From: Alistipes sp.
Lineage (GTDB): Bacteria; Bacteroidota; Bacteroidia; Bacteroidales; Rikenellaceae
Direction: 5' to 3'
DNA: 8,475 nt
Assembly: GCA_017532885.1 (NCBI GenBank)
Contig: JAFXIS010000015.1
Location: 1 to 8,475 of the forward strand
The notes beneath the pieces are model-generated. The model was given only the letters and a program-made list of their open reading frames with translations. It searched no databases and was not told where the DNA came from. Of this stretch, positions 6,756 through 8,475 are shown one piece after another (position 1 is the stretch's first letter; each line of letters begins with the position of its first letter). The position numbers and the translations under genes were made by a program.

Positions 6756-6888
6756 ACCTCCAATCCCACTTTGGATGCGCGGGGTCGGGGGCGGTCAGTG
6801 CCTCGGCGAGCGACAAGCCCAAGGCCTTGGCTACGCTATAGTGTGTGGCGTGGGTGACGGAGAAAGTTGTCGATGTAGAGAAATTCAA
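6754..6888 (-). pseudogene. C-terminal remnant of an unidentified minus-strand gene
   Basis: On the minus strand the frame ending with TAA at 6756-6754 is open back to a stop at 6936-6934, yet it contains no ATG or GTG; the only possible start is TTG at 6888-6886. The last 45 codons read like real protein: ...HYSVAKALGLSLAEAL, then TAPDPAHPKWDWR at the end, with GC-rich codons like the neighbouring native genes. Upstream of about 6888 the translation turns AT-rich and unlike protein (NYKHTKFFQ). I infer that only the 3' end of a gene survives and that a deletion or insertion joined it to the leader of the sigma gene. I do not recognise the family. A short intact protein started at TTG is the less likely alternative. 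Confidence 0.5.
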
Positions 6889-6936
6889 CTGAAAAAATTT
6901 AGTGTGTTTGTAATTATTTCGTACATTTAGCGACTA

Positions 6937-6960
6937 ATGAAGCAAACGATGAAACAATGA
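6937..6960 (+). promoter_or_regulatory. Seven-codon leader ORF overlapping the sigma-factor start
   Basis: ATG at 6937 opens a frame of seven sense codons (MKQTMKQ) whose TGA (6958-6960) overlaps the sigma ATG (6957-6959) in an ATGA arrangement. Terminating ribosomes could restart on the sigma gene. The peptide resembles the sigma N-terminus (MKQQQ), which may also be a chance repeat of ATGAA-CAA. Only the arrangement is visible; translation is unproven. Confidence 0.3.
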
Positions 6961-7451
6961 AGCAACAACAGGATTTGGAGAAAGAGTTTACACAGATGAT
7001 TATCGAAAATCGTCAGATAATCTTCAAGGTATGCTACATCTACACTACGGATGAATACACCATCGAGGAGCTCTCGCAAGAGACACTACTCAATTTGTGG
7101 CGCGCCTATCCCCGTTTTCGTGGAGAAAGCAAACTTGCAACCTGGATTTATCGCGTAGCTATGAATACCTGTATATCGTATATGCGACAAGCGTCATCGA
7201 GGCCTCAGACGACAGCGTTACCATTCGATTTACGGTCGGAATTAGAAACAGATGGCGATAGGAATTATTATCTGCAAGAGCTCTACACTATGATTAACCG
7301 CTTGGGCAAGTTGGAACGCGCGCTAATTTTGTTATGGCTGGAAGATCGTAGTTATTCGGAAATCGCAGATATTCTCGGTATTTCCAAAGCCAATGTTGCA
7401 GTGTTGCTTCATCGCACAAAGGAGAAGTTAAAAAGAATGTCGAACCAATAA
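6957..7451 (+). CDS. ECF-family RNA polymerase sigma factor
   Basis: This 164-residue sigma-70-family protein lacks regions 1 and 3. Region 2 covers about 10-80, with EELSQETLLNLWRAYPRFRG (37-56) and ATWIYRVAMNTCISYMRQ (61-78). Region 4 covers about 105-160, with LGKLERALILLWLEDRSYSEIADILGIS (116-143) and the recognition helix KANVAVLLHRTKEKLKR (144-160). It would direct transcription of a dedicated regulon. The start at 6957 gives the normal short lead into region 2; upstream ATGs at 6937 and 6949 are out of frame. A possible but imperfect -7 element (TACATTTA, 6922-6929) lies just upstream. A membrane protein gene begins 13 bp after the stop, the usual place for a sigma regulator. Confidence 0.93.
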   Translation: MKQQQDLEKEFTQMIIENRQIIFKVCYIYTTDEYTIEELSQETLLNLWRAYPRFRGESKLATWIYRVAMNTCISYMRQASSRPQTTALPFDLRSELETDGDRNYYLQELYTMINRLGKLERALILLWLEDRSYSEIADILGISKANVAVLLHRTKEKLKRMSNQ

Positions 7452-7464
7452 AACTAAAAACACT

Positions 7465-8040
7465 ATGGATCTCGAACAGATGAAATCAGGTTGGAATAAA
7501 TTAAGCGTTCAACTCGAAAAGAATAACACGATTAACACTCGAATCGTACACGAAATGATATCGACTCGCAATCGAACAAACTATGAAAAGATTGCGCGTG
7601 ACCACAAGTTTACTCTCTCGGTGTTAGTACTCTTGGCAGCTGCAGCTTTGCCCTTCCAGGCTCGCACAGAGATTATTCAAATGAGCAGTGCGATTATCAT
7701 CGAGATAGTACTCTTTGCGTCGATAGCTGTAACAAGCTATATGCTAAAGCTTCTATCCGGTTTTGAACACAGTGATCGCACGGTAGAGCAAATGACACAA
7801 GATGTATTGGCATACAAGCAACTCTATAGTCTGAATCAGCGTTTCGGCGGTGCCGTTGCAGTCGTAGTTATAGGCGCAGTTTACGCTATCGAACAAGCCT
7901 TTACGACTAATGCCATAATTGCATTGGTGGCTGCCTTGGTTGCTGCTGTTGCCTTCGGAGTGCACCAAACAAAACGCCACAATCGCTTATTGAAGGATAT
8001 TGAAAGTGGTTTGAATGAGCTGAAAGAGTTTGGCAAATAG
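7465..8040 (+). CDS. Four-helix membrane protein, probable partner or regulator of the sigma factor
   Basis: This 191-residue protein has a soluble N-terminus of about 48 residues (MDLEQMKSGWNKLSVQLEKN...), likely helical and cytoplasmic. Four hydrophobic segments follow at about 50-65, 74-95, 128-145 and 148-167, arranged as two hairpins around a polar loop (98-127), and then a charged tail (HNRLLKDIESGLNELKEFGK). An N-terminal MDLEQMKSGWNKL-type stretch is common in Bacteroidota membrane proteins encoded directly after ECF sigma genes. I see no zinc-binding HxxxCxxC anti-sigma motif and no FecR-like domain. An anti-sigma role, with the N-terminal helices holding the sigma factor at the membrane, is inferred from gene order and topology only. 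Confidence 0.72.
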   Translation: MDLEQMKSGWNKLSVQLEKNNTINTRIVHEMISTRNRTNYEKIARDHKFTLSVLVLLAAAALPFQARTEIIQMSSAIIIEIVLFASIAVTSYMLKLLSGFEHSDRTVEQMTQDVLAYKQLYSLNQRFGGAVAVVVIGAVYAIEQAFTTNAIIALVAALVAAVAFGVHQTKRHNRLLKDIESGLNELKEFGK

Positions 8041-8079
8041 TAAAACTTAAACCCTCCCTGCGACTTTTCCGCTTGAAAA

Positions 8080-8110
8080 TTTGGAAAATTCGTGGGGGGG
8101 GGTAAATTTG
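8080..8110 (+). promoter_or_regulatory. Near-consensus promoter with a G9 tract in its spacer
   Basis: TTTG (8080-8083), exactly 19 bases, then TAAATTTG (8103-8110) fully matches the Bacteroidota TTTG / TAnnTTTG promoter pattern. Transcription would start near 8115-8117, about 12-14 bases before the ATG at 8129. The last nine spacer bases (8094-8102) are all G. A 6-bp inverted repeat, AATTTG/CAAATT (8105-8110 and 8115-8120), overlaps the -7 element and could bind a regulator. Confidence 0.7.
8094..8102. repeat. Homopolymeric G9 tract
   Basis: Nine consecutive G residues directly abut the -7 element. Runs of this length are prone to slipped-strand mispairing, and each gained or lost base would change the promoter spacing by one. 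Confidence 0.9.
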
Positions 8111-8128
8111 TAGGCAAATTCATTAAAA

Positions 8129-8305
8129 ATGAACGATATGAGTAAATTTCATATATTGATGGTGATATTGCTTGTCATTGCAATAATCAACCTTGTAAGA
8201 GCGTTAAAAGAGAAGAAATCAAGTAGTAAGGTCTTGGGAGTAACAATCAATGCCGTTGGCATCGTGTTGCTTTTGGTGGCGGTTGTGATTTCGCTCTTAC
8301 AATAA
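8129..8305 (+). CDS. Small two-helix membrane protein, unknown function
   Basis: ATG at 8129 opens a 58-codon frame to TAA at 8303-8305 (MNDMSKFHILMVILLV...). Two hydrophobic segments, at about 8-24 (HILMVILLVIAIINLVR) and 38-57 (VTINAVGIVLLLVAVVISLL), are joined by a basic loop (ALKEKKSSSK), so both ends probably face outwards and the basic loop inwards. A start at the internal ATG (8138) is possible. I do not recognise the family. It lies directly behind a strong promoter and 24 bases ahead of a lipoprotein gene, and its codon use looks normal, which supports it as a real gene. Confidence 0.65.
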   Translation: MNDMSKFHILMVILLVIAIINLVRALKEKKSSSKVLGVTINAVGIVLLLVAVVISLLQ

Positions 8306-8329
8306 ACAGAAAAATAACTAATAACTATT

Positions 8330-8475
8330 ATGATTATGAAAAAACTTATCTACTGTCTTATGGCAATTGTTGCAGCAGGTGTAATGACCTCGTGTGAGAA
8401 AGAGGTAGATTTGGGCTATCCTAAGACAATCTCATTTACAAAGGATGGTGGTGAGAAGGTTATAACAGGAACGAC
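8330..8475 (+). CDS. Lipoprotein, N-terminal part (partial at window edge)
   Basis: The frame opens with ATG at 8330 (or ATG at 8336, two codons later) and stays open for 48 codons to the window end. MKKLIYCLMAIVAAGVM is a signal peptide, followed by the lipobox T-S-C with Cys22 (Cys20 from the second start), so the mature protein would be lipidated and released from the cytoplasmic side by signal peptidase II. The mature start EKEVDLGYP has acidic residues soon after the cysteine, which may favour surface export in Bacteroidota. The following segment (TISFTKDGGEKVITGT) looks like the first strands of a BACON- or Ig-like beta domain, but too little is present to say. Confidence 0.8.
   Translation, partial: MIMKKLIYCLMAIVAAGVMTSCEKEVDLGYPKTISFTKDGGEKVITGT

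Noticed and set aside
7881..8123. Minus-strand open frame of 80 codons near the G tract
   Set aside because: It is mostly antisense to the four-helix membrane protein gene, and its start region is proline-rich text from the reverse of the G run.

Overview
The window looks like chromosomal DNA from a Bacteroidota species, most likely order Bacteroidales (a gut-type, Alistipes/Bacteroides-like organism; the genus cannot be fixed from this sequence). The evidence is a partial rpsA whose protein reads like Bacteroidales ribosomal protein S1, several Bacteroidota promoters of the TTTG / TAnnTTTG type, start codons without strong Shine-Dalgarno sequences, and a typical gene mix (two ECF sigma factors, a short MKKL-type lipoprotein signal). 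Most genes have moderate to high GC; one (4588-5391) is clearly AT-rich.

Layout: (1) 1-705, minus strand: the first 235 codons of rpsA, running off the left edge. (2) 706-995: divergent intergenic region with a good rpsA promoter and a promoter for the rightward genes. (3) 996-2707: a membrane-anchored family 2 glycosyltransferase overlapping by 10 bp an ECF sigma factor. (4) 2840-3715: a two-domain protein joining a GNAT acetyltransferase to an O6-alkylguanine-DNA alkyltransferase DNA-binding/active-site domain. (5) 3778-3819: a terminator-like palindrome pair overlapping a promoter. (6) 3862-6698: a DUF169 protein, an AT-rich NERD/zinc-finger protein, a RibD-C/dihydrofolate-reductase-like protein and a flavin reductase-like protein, closed by a strong rho-independent terminator at 6718-6755. 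(7) 6754-6888, minus strand: a start-less C-terminal gene remnant. (8) 6957-8475: a second ECF sigma factor, a four-helix membrane protein (probable sigma partner), a 58-residue two-helix membrane protein that was found by reading the sequence directly, and the start of a lipoprotein that runs off the right edge.

How the genes may work together: the RibD-C-like and flavin reductase-like genes are 6 bp apart and probably form a redox pair of unknown substrate. The second sigma factor and the membrane protein after it look like a sigma/membrane-regulator pair that could respond to an envelope signal. The small membrane protein and the lipoprotein downstream have their own near-consensus promoter, whose 19-bp spacer ends in a run of nine G residues placed directly against the -7 element. 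Slippage in that run would change promoter spacing, so this is a candidate phase-variable switch and the most interesting signal in the window. The GNAT-alkyltransferase fusion is the second point of interest. No CRISPR array, tRNA, rRNA, transposase or integrase was seen.
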